From: DAOUEX01 sp034430235
Lineage (GTDB): Bacteria; Chloroflexota; Anaerolineae; UBA2200
Assembly: GCA_964478075.1 (NCBI GenBank)
Contig: CAYZGO010000015.1
Location: forward strand, 1-64,000
Length of the DNA stretch: 64,000 bases
Direction: 5' to 3'
Shown here one piece after another: positions 9,501 to 17,064 of this stretch (positions within the stretch are counted from its first letter, which is position 1; the number at the start of each line of letters is the position of its first letter). Under the pieces are notes generated by a model. It was given only the letters and a program-made list of their open reading frames with translations, made no database searches and was not told the origin of the DNA. A program made the position numbers and the translations under genes.

Positions 9501-10178
9501 CGGCGTTTGGAAGCTATTCTTGAGGCCAGCGAACTGGGCGCTGGTTTTCGCATTGCCATGCAGGATCTGGAGATCCGTGGCGCGGGCGAGATCCTTGGCG
9601 CACGGCAGCATGGCCACATTGCGGCCATCGGCTTCGAGCTCTATTGTCGCCTGTTGGCCCAGGCAGTAAGGGAAGTAAAGGAGGCTAGGCCCAAGGCAGA
9701 AGCCGTGACACCCGAAGTTGAAGTGTCGCCCGTCATCGAACTACCGTTACAGGCCTACCTACCGGATGACTATGTGCCTGACGAGACTCTGCGGCTCAAA
9801 CTTTATCAGCGCCTGGCTGGCCTTGGCAGCGAAGAGGAACTGGAGGATTTGAGGCAGGAACTTGAGGACCGTTTTGGCGTTCTTCCCCCTCCGACAGAGG
9901 AGCTCTTATACGTCCTGCGTATTCGCCTGCTGTCCACCGGTGGAGGCGTGCAAGCCATTGGGCGCGAAGATAACAACTTGGTTCTGAAACTAGGCGCCCG
10001 TGCTCTGGAAAGGGCGCGGGAAGTCGCGGCTCACTTTGGCCGACGGGCCTGGGTAGGACGGGGGCAGATGTGGCTTGCCCTGACCGAGGAGCAGGGCGAC
10101 TGGCGGACAATGCTGGTGGCACTTTTAGTCAGGCTTGGCTGCGAAGGCACCAGCAATAGTGAAAGGGCTGAGCAGTGA
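6540..10178 (+). CDS. mfd: Transcription-repair coupling factor
   Basis: A 1212-residue Mfd translocase, which removes stalled RNA polymerase and recruits UvrA. Domains in order: N-terminal UvrB-like region (about 40-350, with LSRRGGIIDVYAP), the polymerase-interacting Tudor-like domain (about 530-600; GDYVVHIEHGIGIYRGL), the RecG-like helicase core with Walker A GDVGYGKTEVA (near 680-690) and DEEQ box IIDEEQRFGVRHK, the motor C-terminal lobe with QLRGRVGRS, and the TRCF C-terminal domain (IELPLQAYLPDDYVPDETLR). The start is TTG at 6540 or the adjacent GTG at 6543. It overlaps the next gene by four bases (GTGA), so translation is probably coupled. Confidence 0.96.
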   Translation: MVKKDFALNLSGLLTAISKASSYGHILRMLQASGRGSSAFTVTWGLLEAARPPVLAALRRDWEGPILVLAAQPERARYLHEQVSLWSAMPCPRLTDGKTPHRLGGANPATPWYFPAPDALFYDRTPWDGETIRRRVTVLSALVSNGYDGQPPTIFTSVWALMTLTVPPQVLRPGVRVLRVGQTIRLSKLLDDLVAYAYEPVTVVEEPGTLSRRGGIIDVYAPNASQPVRIELFADEIESMRAFDPITQRSSQKLQAITLYPASEALPRYSQAAWAYLPDVDSGQDTLTAPRLQRDRERLARAEYFRGMEFYLPCLYPQLVTLLDYLPAKVLLVVDDLLAVEAAAETLESQAADLKAEVLEERQLLPSFPAPYRPWSELRPSLGSIPGVSLGYKVQSETGAVQYEADTAFHIAPGYGGRIRKLIEDCLRLKSKGQRTVIVSRRAERLSNLFEESGEQAVPIHDLPDMPPAGSLTLVQGSLAEGWVLRESTPSGARLTAPTLPFLTLLTDAEVFGWARPKRRSFTRRKAASPESFFAEPHEGDYVVHIEHGIGIYRGLVRKAIGKTRREYLELEYAEGDRLYVPVSQMDRITRYVGSSDRTPAVHRLGSADWARVRSRAKKAVQDIARELLELYAAREVVEGHAFLPDVAWQEELEASFPYEDTEDQLRALLEVKADMERPRPMDRLICGDVGYGKTEVAVRAAFKAVMDGKQVAMLVPTTVLAQQHVLTFKQRLAAFPVEIAMLSRFCSPREQRLTLQRLREGQVDIVIGTHRLIQKDVAFKDPGLLIIDEEQRFGVRHKEWLKQIRQHIDVLTMTATPIPRTLHMSLSGVRDMSTIDTPPEERLPIRTQVAEYNEVLIRRAILRELNRGGQVYFVHNRVRGIRQIAERLQKTVPKASIVIGHGRMPEEKLSTVMLDFAAGKYDVLVCTSIIESGLDIPNVNTIIVNRADRFGLAQLYQLRGRVGRSAVQAYAYLLYDKRQRLSDVARRRLEAILEASELGAGFRIAMQDLEIRGAGEILGARQHGHIAAIGFELYCRLLAQAVREVKEARPKAEAVTPEVEVSPVIELPLQAYLPDDYVPDETLRLKLYQRLAGLGSEEELEDLRQELEDRFGVLPPPTEELLYVLRIRLLSTGGGVQAIGREDNNLVLKLGARALERAREVAAHFGRRAWVGRGQMWLALTEEQGDWRTMLVALLVRLGCEGTSNSERAEQ

Positions 10179-10723
10179 CGAATGCTGTTTTGACCGGTAA
10201 AGTGCACGTTGGCAAAACCACGGTGTGTCGTGCGGTCGCAGATTTGGCCCGACAGCGTGGCTATTGTGTGCGGGGCATTTTGACGCCGCCCATCCTCGAT
10301 GAAAGGAGTGAGCGCCTTGGTGTCGAAGTGCTGGACCTGGACAGCGGGGAACGAAGGGATTTGGCGCGGGTAGACCAGGATTTGGGCGGGCCCCGCGTTG
10401 GTCCTTACAGCTTTGACGCCACTGCTCTACGGTGGGGCCAGGACGTTATCTCGCGCGCTATCGCCGCAGGGTGTGACCTCTTGATCGTGGATGAGATTGG
10501 CCGCCTGGAACTTGAGCAACACAAAGGATTCAATCACGTGTTGCATCTCCTGGCGACGAGTGTCGTGCCACGCAGTTTGCTCGTGGTCCGCGCTTCACTG
10601 CTGCGTAGATTCCGCCGCCGCTTGCCAGAGCTAGAGTTTGTTATCTTCAAACTCACTGAAGACAACCGCGATACCCTGCCCAGGGAGATCGCACAACGAT
10701 TGTTCTTGACGCAGTGCCAATAA
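10175..10723 (+). CDS. THEP1-type nucleoside-triphosphatase (first copy)
   Basis: A 182-residue P-loop NTPase of the THEP1/NTPase_1 family. Walker A is TGKVHVGKTT (7-16), where the usual proline-glycine of GxPGVGKTT is replaced by Val-His; Walker B is LLIVDEIGRLEL, the family hallmark. Members hydrolyse NTPs slowly in vitro and their cellular role is unsettled. It begins inside the mfd stop codon, so it is tied to a DNA-repair gene. A second, more canonical copy lies at 49274-49789. The start is GTG; no other plausible start is close to the P-loop. Confidence 0.87.
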   Translation: MTNAVLTGKVHVGKTTVCRAVADLARQRGYCVRGILTPPILDERSERLGVEVLDLDSGERRDLARVDQDLGGPRVGPYSFDATALRWGQDVISRAIAAGCDLLIVDEIGRLELEQHKGFNHVLHLLATSVVPRSLLVVRASLLRRFRRRLPELEFVIFKLTEDNRDTLPREIAQRLFLTQCQ

Positions 10724-10736
10724 GGCGAAACCTGCG

Positions 10737-10765
10737 TTGCCAGAGCATAGTTCCTCCACTATAAT
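10737..10765 (+). promoter_or_regulatory. Sigma-70-type promoter of plsX
   Basis: TTGCCA and a perfect TATAAT with a 17-base spacer, 44 bases upstream of the plsX ATG. The predicted 5' leader is short (about 37 bases) and ends in the strong binding site CAGGAGGGAGC. Confidence 0.72.
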
Positions 10766-10808
10766 ACTTTGGCAGCCAAATGCCTTTCAAATGAACTCAG
10801 GAGGGAGC

Positions 10809-11819
10809 ATGAAGATTCTCGTGGACGCAATGGGCAGCGACTGCCATCCACAACCTGAAGTGGAAGGGGCGGTACAGGCCGCACGCGAGTATGGCGTCGA
10901 GATTGTATTGGTGGGCAACAAGGACGTGGTAGAACCAGAGTTGGCCAAACACGACCTGTCCGGGCTGGCAGTGTCCCTGGTTCATGCCAGCCAGATTATC
11001 GAGATGAAAGAGCATCCCGCCGCTGCGGTGAAAAGCAAGAAGGACGCCTCGATGGTCGTGGGCATGAAGATGCTCAAACAGGGGCAGGTAGATGCATTTG
11101 TCTCCGCTGGCAATTCGGGTGGCGTCTTGGCGTCTGGGCTCTTTTACCTTGGGCGCATCAAGGGTGTCAAGCGGCCGGCACTGTCCAGTGTATTCCCCAC
11201 GCGCAAAGGCTTCTGCTTCCTGCTGGATCTGGGTGCTAACACGGATTGCAAGCCGGAGTATCTGCTGCAGTTCGCGATAATGGGCAGCGTGTACGCGGAG
11301 CGTGTGCTGGGCATCACTAACCCCCGTGTCGCCATTGTCTCCAACGGCGAAGAAGAAGGCAAGGGCAATATGCTCGTGCAAGAGACGTACCCGCTGCTCA
11401 AGGCGAGCGGCCTCAACTTTGTGGGTAATGCGGAGGGTAAGGATGTCCCCGCCGGACTGGCCGATGTCATTGTCACTGACGGTTTCACTGGCAACGTCAT
11501 CGTCAAGCTCTCGGAAGGCGTGGCTAGCTTCTTGCTGGGCATCTTGAAGGAGGAGATCAAGAGCAGACCCCTTGCGGCGCTGGGAGCGATTATGGCCAAG
11601 CCGGCGTTTGAACAGGTACGAAAGCGTCTCGACTATCGCGAGTATGGCGGCGGGCCGCTATTAGGTGTCGATGGCGTGGTCATCGTAGCCCATGGCCGGT
11701 CCGATTCGTTGGCTATCAAGAATGCCATACGTGTGGCCAAGCAGGCTGTAGAGGGGGGCACTCTGAACGCCATCAGGGATGACATAGCCCGAAGCCTGAC
11801 CAGGTCCGCCAAGGAGTGA
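10809..11819 (+). CDS. plsX: Phosphate acyltransferase PlsX
   Basis: A 336-residue PlsX, which makes acyl-phosphate from acyl-ACP for phospholipid synthesis at the membrane surface. Diagnostic segments are the start MKILVDAMGSDCHP, KSKKDASMVVGMKMLKQG, SAGNSGGVLASGLFYLGRI and VTDGFTGNVIVKLSEGVA. An upstream start at 10737 is in frame, but it would overlap the promoter and place 24 non-homologous residues before the family start; the ATG used has AGGAGGGAG eight bases away. A NERD-like membrane protein gene follows after seven bases. Confidence 0.95.
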   Translation: MKILVDAMGSDCHPQPEVEGAVQAAREYGVEIVLVGNKDVVEPELAKHDLSGLAVSLVHASQIIEMKEHPAAAVKSKKDASMVVGMKMLKQGQVDAFVSAGNSGGVLASGLFYLGRIKGVKRPALSSVFPTRKGFCFLLDLGANTDCKPEYLLQFAIMGSVYAERVLGITNPRVAIVSNGEEEGKGNMLVQETYPLLKASGLNFVGNAEGKDVPAGLADVIVTDGFTGNVIVKLSEGVASFLLGILKEEIKSRPLAALGAIMAKPAFEQVRKRLDYREYGGGPLLGVDGVVIVAHGRSDSLAIKNAIRVAKQAVEGGTLNAIRDDIARSLTRSAKE

Positions 11820-11826
11820 ATGTTAT

Positions 11827-12516
11827 ATGCGCCTTGTGATTAATGACAAGCTAGCAGAAAGACGGAGCCGCGCGGCACAGCGTGCCCTGACCATCGGGAT
11901 CATGCTACTGCTCAGCGCACTTGGAGCTTCCTTCTATCCGCGCTATGTGCTGCTCGCATATCCGCTCATGTTGCTTGCTACGATTCTGCTTACCTGGGCT
12001 ACCCGCACTGGAGACAAATGGTCGGGAGATTCACGCTCTGACAAAGTACTGGCAAAAGTGTTGAAGGGCCTGGATCACAGGCATCGGCTCTACAGCTATT
12101 TGCTGCCCGCGGAGCACGTACTCCTCTCCCCAGCAGGCATCTTTGTGCTGAAAGTAAAACGACAGGATGGCGAGATCTCCTGCCACAGTGGAAAGTGGCG
12201 TCGCCGATTCAGCCTGGGGCGCTTATTACGTATGCTGTCGGAGGAGCAGCTAGGCAATCCCACCAAGCAGGCGCGGCTTGAAACGGGAAAGCTGCGTCGC
12301 TTTGTCGCGAGTCACCTGCCCGACGTTGACGTGCCGATTCAGCCCGTGATTGTGTTCATCAACCCCAGGGCCGAACTCGATGTCGTAGAGCCAACAATGC
12401 CCGCCATGCTTCTAAGTGCCTTGAAAGCTTACCTGCGCAATGCTATGGCAGACAGAAAAATGCCCCAGGAGAGGCTCAAGGCATTGATAGACTTGTTCAG
12501 TGAACAGGCAGTTTGA
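11827..12516 (+). CDS. NERD-like domain membrane protein
   Basis: A 229-residue protein with two predicted membrane segments near residues 22-38 and 42-60 (LTIGIMLLLSALGASFY and LLAYPLMLLATILLTW), followed by a cytoplasmic domain resembling the NERD (nuclease-related) fold: DKVLAKVLKGL, AEHVLLSPAGIFVLKVKR, GNPTKQARLETGKLRRFV and PVIVFINPRAEL. NERD domains are distant relatives of restriction-type nucleases, but activity is rarely shown. The expected acidic active-site residue in the GIFVLKVK strand is not obvious, so catalysis is doubtful. It is seven bases behind plsX, so probably co-transcribed. Confidence 0.68.
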   Translation: MRLVINDKLAERRSRAAQRALTIGIMLLLSALGASFYPRYVLLAYPLMLLATILLTWATRTGDKWSGDSRSDKVLAKVLKGLDHRHRLYSYLLPAEHVLLSPAGIFVLKVKRQDGEISCHSGKWRRRFSLGRLLRMLSEEQLGNPTKQARLETGKLRRFVASHLPDVDVPIQPVIVFINPRAELDVVEPTMPAMLLSALKAYLRNAMADRKMPQERLKALIDLFSEQAV

Positions 12517-12630
12517 AGTAGGACCATATTCGCCCTATGCGCCCTGGGGAAGGCTCTGCCTGGACGATGGATAACCCTTTTGGGGCCGGTTCCGAGTCGT
12601 GCGACCCCGATTTCGCTGGAGGAAGTGCCT

Positions 12631-15009
12631 TTGTTGGTCATCACTATTGTCTGGCTCGTGGCAACGCTTACACTTTGGCAGTTGCGTCGCCGTGGCCATC
12701 TGAGCAATGATTACCACAATGACATGCTGGCGCTGGGAGCTTTGGCATTGGCGACGGCGGGTTTCTTTTGGCGTCTCCTCTTCTCGTCAAGGGTTTGGAT
12801 GCCAGTGGGTGGAGGTGACCTGGTATCATTCCTGTATCCCGTCTACAGCTTTGCTGCGCGCAGCCTCAAGGCTGGCGACGTTCCTCTGTGGAACCCCTAC
12901 TTGTATGGCGGCGCGCCGTTCGCAGCCGACAACCAATCGGGGCTCTTTTACCCTGTTAACCTAGCTTTCTTTCTTCTGTGGCCGCGCCTGGACTATCGAG
13001 CCATGGAATTGCTGGCCGTGGCTCATGTCTACTTGGCCGGGGCCTGTGCCTATCTCGGCCTGCGCTTTATCCAACGGCAACCGTTGAAACGCTGGGCAGC
13101 GTTGGCTGGTGCAGCCGCCTTCATGTTCTCTGACCTGTTTGTAACTCACTTTGGCAATCTGAACATGATAGCATGCGCAGCCTGGCTGCCCGTGATCTTC
13201 TGCTTGTTCCGGCGAGCCCTGTGTGACAGGCGCCCTGCGCTGGCGGCTGGGTCGGGAGTCTTCCTGGGATTTGCTGCACTGGCGGGCCATGTTCAGCCCC
13301 TCCTGTACATTGTCCTCGCTCTGGGGCTGTATTTCTTGTACTACGCTTATGGACGCAGGCGATGTGGTTGGCGCGTTCTTCTCAGCACAGTATCTCTGCT
13401 CGCATTGACATTGGTTGTCGCTCTGGGAGTGGCAGCACTGGCACTGATTCCTGCTTATGAGATGTCAAGCCTGTCCCTCCGTGCAGATTTGACGTATCAA
13501 GACGCCAGCCAGTATTCCCTGCCTCCGGCAGCGCTGATAGGACTCTTGGTGCCAGGCATCTTTGGCCGTGGCCCACGGGGCTACTGGGGCCCCTGGCCGC
13601 GCGTAGAAGTGGGCTACGTGGGCATCTTGCCCTTGCTGCTGGCGAGCCTGGCTTTGCTGTTGCGTCGCGACAATCTGACCCGCTTCCTGACCTTGCTCGC
13701 TGTGTTGGCCGCATTCCTGGCCTTGGGCGATTTCACTATTCTGCACGGCTGGGTGTATCGTTTTGTGCCTGGCTTTGACCTGATCCGGGCACCGGCACGA
13801 TTCATCTATCTCCTAGATTTCGCCCTGGCGGGGCTGGCGGCGCTCGGCTTGGATGTACTGCTGTGTCCCATACCCCACTTCAATCGCCGCGTCTGGCGCC
13901 AAGTGCTGCGATTCTCTCCTTTTGCCGTACTTGGCATAGCCCTGATGACGCTGCCAGTTGCCTATGCGACATTGCTGAACAACCAGGACAAAGCGCCGGA
14001 GATTCTCGCTCGCTTGCTGACAGGCACTGGCGGGATTGTGTTCGCTCTTATGCTCTTGGGCTGTGGGCTGGCAATGCTGTATCTGCGCAGTGGACACCGG
14101 GTTAGTCGCGCTACCTTGGGGCTCATTGCCTTCTCGCTGATCGTGTTCGACCTTGCCAGCCTGGGAGCTCACACTGAGTTGGAGTTGAACGAGCCTACAA
14201 CTGGGTTTGAGCACTACGAGGCGATTGCTTTCTTGAAGAGCGACGCAGAGTACTATCGGATTGACACGCGCACCGAGGTCTGGGACGTCTGGCAGCCTGA
14301 TCTGAGCTTGATACACGGCATCTTCGACGTATGGGGCATCCACAATCCACTGGTTCTGGCTGACTATCATCGCTATTGGGAGGGTCTGGGCAGTCGCTCC
14401 ACCCCTCTTTACGATTTCCTCAACGCCAAGTACATTGTGGGACACAAGGACGTCGTCCTGGACTGGGACAAGTTCGAACTGGCTTTCGATGCCGACCCCA
14501 GCGTGAGCATCTACAGGAACACGAGGGTTTTGCCACGCGCTTTTATTGTCCACAAATCGTGGTCAGTACTGGATCAGAAGCAGGCGTTCACCGCCATTCA
14601 CCACGCAGATTTTGATCCGGCTACTACAGTTGTGGTCGAAAGTGGACGCACACTCAGCGCGGACGCGCCTGGCCGCTCAGAAGTACGCATCGTATCGTAC
14701 TCAAACGATGAGATCGAACTGGAAGCATCCACCTCTATACCTGGATATCTCGTTATGAGCGAAGTGTATTATCCGGGATGGAGGGTAGAGGTAGACGGAC
14801 AATCTGGGGACTTGAAGCGTGCCAATTATGCCTTTCGCGCCGTGTTCCTGCCGCCAGGCGTTCACAAGGTACGCTTCTACTTCCAGCCGACAACCTGGAA
14901 AGCTGGATTGTTCTGCAGCCTGGTCACCTGGGTTGTGCTGGCCGTTGTAGTGCTGAGGACACTTGCGGCCCGTTGGCGATTGCGCATACGTCACGTATTG
15001 CAGAGATAA
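12631..15009 (+). CDS. YfhO-type polytopic membrane protein
   Basis: A roughly 792-residue integral membrane protein of the YfhO/glycosyltransferase-C-like family, proposed to glycosylate cell-wall teichoic acids or other envelope polymers in Firmicutes. The N-terminal two-thirds holds about 12 hydrophobic helices. Loop motifs after the first helices, GGGDLVSFLYPVYSFA and PLWNPYLYGGAPFAADNQSG, are typical; the C-terminal third (from about 560) is a soluble beta-rich extracytoplasmic domain ending in one more helix. Start: TTG at 12631 with GGAGG eight bases before it; a TTG at 12580 would add 17 residues. The substrate cannot be inferred. Confidence 0.83.
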   Translation: MLVITIVWLVATLTLWQLRRRGHLSNDYHNDMLALGALALATAGFFWRLLFSSRVWMPVGGGDLVSFLYPVYSFAARSLKAGDVPLWNPYLYGGAPFAADNQSGLFYPVNLAFFLLWPRLDYRAMELLAVAHVYLAGACAYLGLRFIQRQPLKRWAALAGAAAFMFSDLFVTHFGNLNMIACAAWLPVIFCLFRRALCDRRPALAAGSGVFLGFAALAGHVQPLLYIVLALGLYFLYYAYGRRRCGWRVLLSTVSLLALTLVVALGVAALALIPAYEMSSLSLRADLTYQDASQYSLPPAALIGLLVPGIFGRGPRGYWGPWPRVEVGYVGILPLLLASLALLLRRDNLTRFLTLLAVLAAFLALGDFTILHGWVYRFVPGFDLIRAPARFIYLLDFALAGLAALGLDVLLCPIPHFNRRVWRQVLRFSPFAVLGIALMTLPVAYATLLNNQDKAPEILARLLTGTGGIVFALMLLGCGLAMLYLRSGHRVSRATLGLIAFSLIVFDLASLGAHTELELNEPTTGFEHYEAIAFLKSDAEYYRIDTRTEVWDVWQPDLSLIHGIFDVWGIHNPLVLADYHRYWEGLGSRSTPLYDFLNAKYIVGHKDVVLDWDKFELAFDADPSVSIYRNTRVLPRAFIVHKSWSVLDQKQAFTAIHHADFDPATTVVVESGRTLSADAPGRSEVRIVSYSNDEIELEASTSIPGYLVMSEVYYPGWRVEVDGQSGDLKRANYAFRAVFLPPGVHKVRFYFQPTTWKAGLFCSLVTWVVLAVVVLRTLAARWRLRIRHVLQR

Positions 15010-15063
15010 GTCGAAGGACCATGGACAATAGTTGACCAAGAAACGTGGTCGAAAGGAGGTGCG

Positions 15064-15432
15064 ATGTTAGAGACCTTGTTTTCCTCTCGGGTCAGAGTAA
15101 AGCTGCTGGAACTATTCCTGACCTCTCCGGGCGAGAAATATCACAGCCGCGAATTGGCACGCCTCACTGGTGAACGTCAGAATGCCATCTGGCGCGAACT
15201 CAACAAACTTGAGGAGGTCGGCCTGCTGCACAGCAAAACTCGTGGCAACCGCAAAGAGTACGCAGTCTCCAAGGAGTCCCCCCTCTACCCCGAACTGCGA
15301 CGGTTGATGCTTAGGGCCAAGGGAGGCAAAGAAAAACGACCAAAGGCAACACCCGACGTCCACGAGCGGTATACGATGCCCAATTGTGTGATCGCCTGCC
15401 AGCCTGACTACGTTGTTGGAGAGAACGACTGA
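15064..15432 (+). CDS. Winged-helix transcriptional regulator
   Basis: A 122-residue DNA-binding protein with one ArsR/MarR-like winged helix (about 1-80): VRVKLLELFLTSPGEKYHSRELARL for the first helices, TGERQNAIWRELNKLEEVGLL as the recognition helix, and KTRGNRKEYAV as the wing. This class often sits before nucleotidyltransferase genes, but none follows here. The basic tail (RAKGGKEKRPKATP) is followed by a poorly conserved stretch. The binding site GAAAGGAGGTGCG is near consensus, so expression is likely strong. Ligand and target are unknown. Confidence 0.8.
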   Translation: MLETLFSSRVRVKLLELFLTSPGEKYHSRELARLTGERQNAIWRELNKLEEVGLLHSKTRGNRKEYAVSKESPLYPELRRLMLRAKGGKEKRPKATPDVHERYTMPNCVIACQPDYVVGEND

Positions 15433-15478
15433 CGCAGGCCTGGGGGTTACCCATATCTTGGACGGTGGGAGCACCTGT

Positions 15479-15552
15479 ACACGAATAACACGAACGAAAC
15501 CGAATTCCACGAATGCTTTTGTGGGTTTTGTGCGGATTCGTGCACTTCGTGT
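15479..15552. repeat. Palindromic repeat, CACGAAT type
   Basis: TACACGAATAACACGAAC on the left and ATTCGTGCACTTCGTGTA on the right form an imperfect inverted repeat with internal CACGAAT and TTTGTGGG units. Such elements are dispersed in many environmental bacterial genomes (general knowledge). It fills much of the 265-bp gap between the regulator and the next gene. Confidence 0.5.
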
Positions 15553-15595
15553 ACCGTCATGCACTTTGGGGCAAACCTCAGATGCGGGCTGCGTG

Positions 15596-15624
15596 TTGTT
15601 TGCCCGACTGATCCGTGTTACAAT
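15596..15624 (+). promoter_or_regulatory. Sigma-70-type promoter
   Basis: TTGTTT and TACAAT with a 17-base spacer, about 75 bases upstream of the glycoside-hydrolase-like gene. The leader ends in GAAAGGAGGG. Confidence 0.5.
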
Positions 15625-15697
15625 ATGATGAGGATGTGTTACTGGTAGATACGCCTCTTCAAGCTTAGCGTATAAGAGATAGAAAGGAGGGCGTGTG

Positions 15698-16990
15698 ATG
15701 AACCTGCAGGATTTCCCGCGTCCGGCCGATGTCAGTCGTCGAGGGATCCACTGGTCTGCTTCTGTCTTTCACCCCAGCGGCTCTTCTCTGGATTGGTGGA
15801 TCAATGAGTTGCTGGCCATGAGCATCAAATGGGTCAAGCTGCTTGACGATGGTGGGGGCTCCTCAAAGCACGTCTGTCAGGCATTGTTGGCCAACGGTAT
15901 CATCCCCGTAGTGCGCATGTACCGCAATCAGCCTAACCCTGGGCACCTCAGCGACGATGAGAGGTCAGCCATTTCTGAACTCGTGGCGCTGGGTGTGAGA
16001 TACTTTGAGAGTAACAACGAACCCAACCTACCCGTCGAGTGGAAGGAAGGCTCGTGGCAGAGTGGCGGTAGCCCTGAACTGGTAATGGAGCATTGGTTGC
16101 AAGACGCCAAAGCGGTTATTCAACTGGGTGGGTATCTGGCCTTTCCAGCCCTGGCCCAGTGCGCCCACCACGGGGAGAGCGGAAGCATCCTCTGGTACAT
16201 CAATGCTTTCAAATGGCTGGACGAGAATGCTCATGACGATGCTTTGGACGTGTTCAGCAACGGTGCCTGGATTGCGGTCCACAACGCAACCCTAAATCAC
16301 TGCTACAAGGATACCGATGCACTATGGCACTTTGAGTACCCTTACGACCCGATCTGCCAGGAAGATCAGCCAGGCAAGACGATCATGGATGATGACAACT
16401 CTCTGATCGGTCACCGCGTGCCAGCCAAGCTGCTTCAGGATCACTTTGGCCTGCAAGTCCCCATTATCTCCACAGAGGGCGGAGTGTTTGCTCCCAGCGG
16501 TGGTTGGGAGCAGTGGGATCCGCGCTATCCCGGTTACGACTACGATGGACACGCTGAGCGAACCGTGGCCATGTTCGAGTGGCTGCGAACCAATGCCGCG
16601 GAGCACTTTTTTGCCATGTGCCCCTGGCTCATTGCCAATGAAAGAATGGGGCACCTCGATCCCGCCTGGACTGAGGGCGCGTGGTATCGCATGGACTATG
16701 AACTGCCGGTGGTGGCCGCAGTCAAGGCTATGGGCCCGGAGCCTACACCCCCTCCCACCCTACCTCTGGATCAGACGCTTCGCAACGCCGCCTGGAACAG
16801 GCGTGGTCTAGCTTACAACCCAGAAGCTGCGTTTCCCAAGTACGCGCGCGAGCACGAGCTGGGATCACCTCTGACACCCGAATTCGATGCCAATTGGGAA
16901 GGCAAGGCCTACCGCGTTCAGGGCTTCACTGGTGCCATTATCTACGCAGAAATCGGGGGCTGGGATAATATCCAGAGCCTGAGCTGGTAG
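15698..16990 (+). CDS. Glycoside-hydrolase-like TIM-barrel protein
   Basis: A 430-residue protein whose first 330 residues resemble a clan-A glycoside hydrolase barrel. YFESNNEPN (near 105-113) places a glutamate after Asn-Asn as in the acid/base motif, and IISTEGGVF (near 257-265) could supply the nucleophile. After a Pro-rich linker (PEPTPPPTLP), a C-terminal domain of about 75 residues (NAAWNRRGLAYNPEAAFPKY, LGSPLTPEFDA, YRVQGFTGAIIYAE) resembles a module appended to several Chloroflexota proteins. No signal peptide is visible, which is odd for a polysaccharide-degrading enzyme. The adjacent GTG at 15695 is an alternative start. Confidence 0.66.
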   Translation: MNLQDFPRPADVSRRGIHWSASVFHPSGSSLDWWINELLAMSIKWVKLLDDGGGSSKHVCQALLANGIIPVVRMYRNQPNPGHLSDDERSAISELVALGVRYFESNNEPNLPVEWKEGSWQSGGSPELVMEHWLQDAKAVIQLGGYLAFPALAQCAHHGESGSILWYINAFKWLDENAHDDALDVFSNGAWIAVHNATLNHCYKDTDALWHFEYPYDPICQEDQPGKTIMDDDNSLIGHRVPAKLLQDHFGLQVPIISTEGGVFAPSGGWEQWDPRYPGYDYDGHAERTVAMFEWLRTNAAEHFFAMCPWLIANERMGHLDPAWTEGAWYRMDYELPVVAAVKAMGPEPTPPPTLPLDQTLRNAAWNRRGLAYNPEAAFPKYAREHELGSPLTPEFDANWEGKAYRVQGFTGAIIYAEIGGWDNIQSLSW

Positions 16991-17008
16991 TCTGGATGCA
17001 TAGAACCC

Positions 17009-17037
17009 AAGAGACACGGTGTGTGCCGTGTCTCTTC
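17009..17037 (+). terminator. Rho-independent terminator
   Basis: AAGAGACACGG pairs with CCGTGTCTCTT over a six-base loop, followed by CTTG. It lies between two convergent genes and could serve either; the tract after the stem is only weakly U-rich. Confidence 0.55.
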
Positions 17038-17064
17038 TTGACACGAGGGTCGCAGCAAAGAGGC

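Noticed and set aside
13813..14553. A 246-codon minus-strand frame
   Set aside because: It is antisense to the YfhO-type gene and has low-complexity Gln/Val-rich sequence typical of antisense frames.
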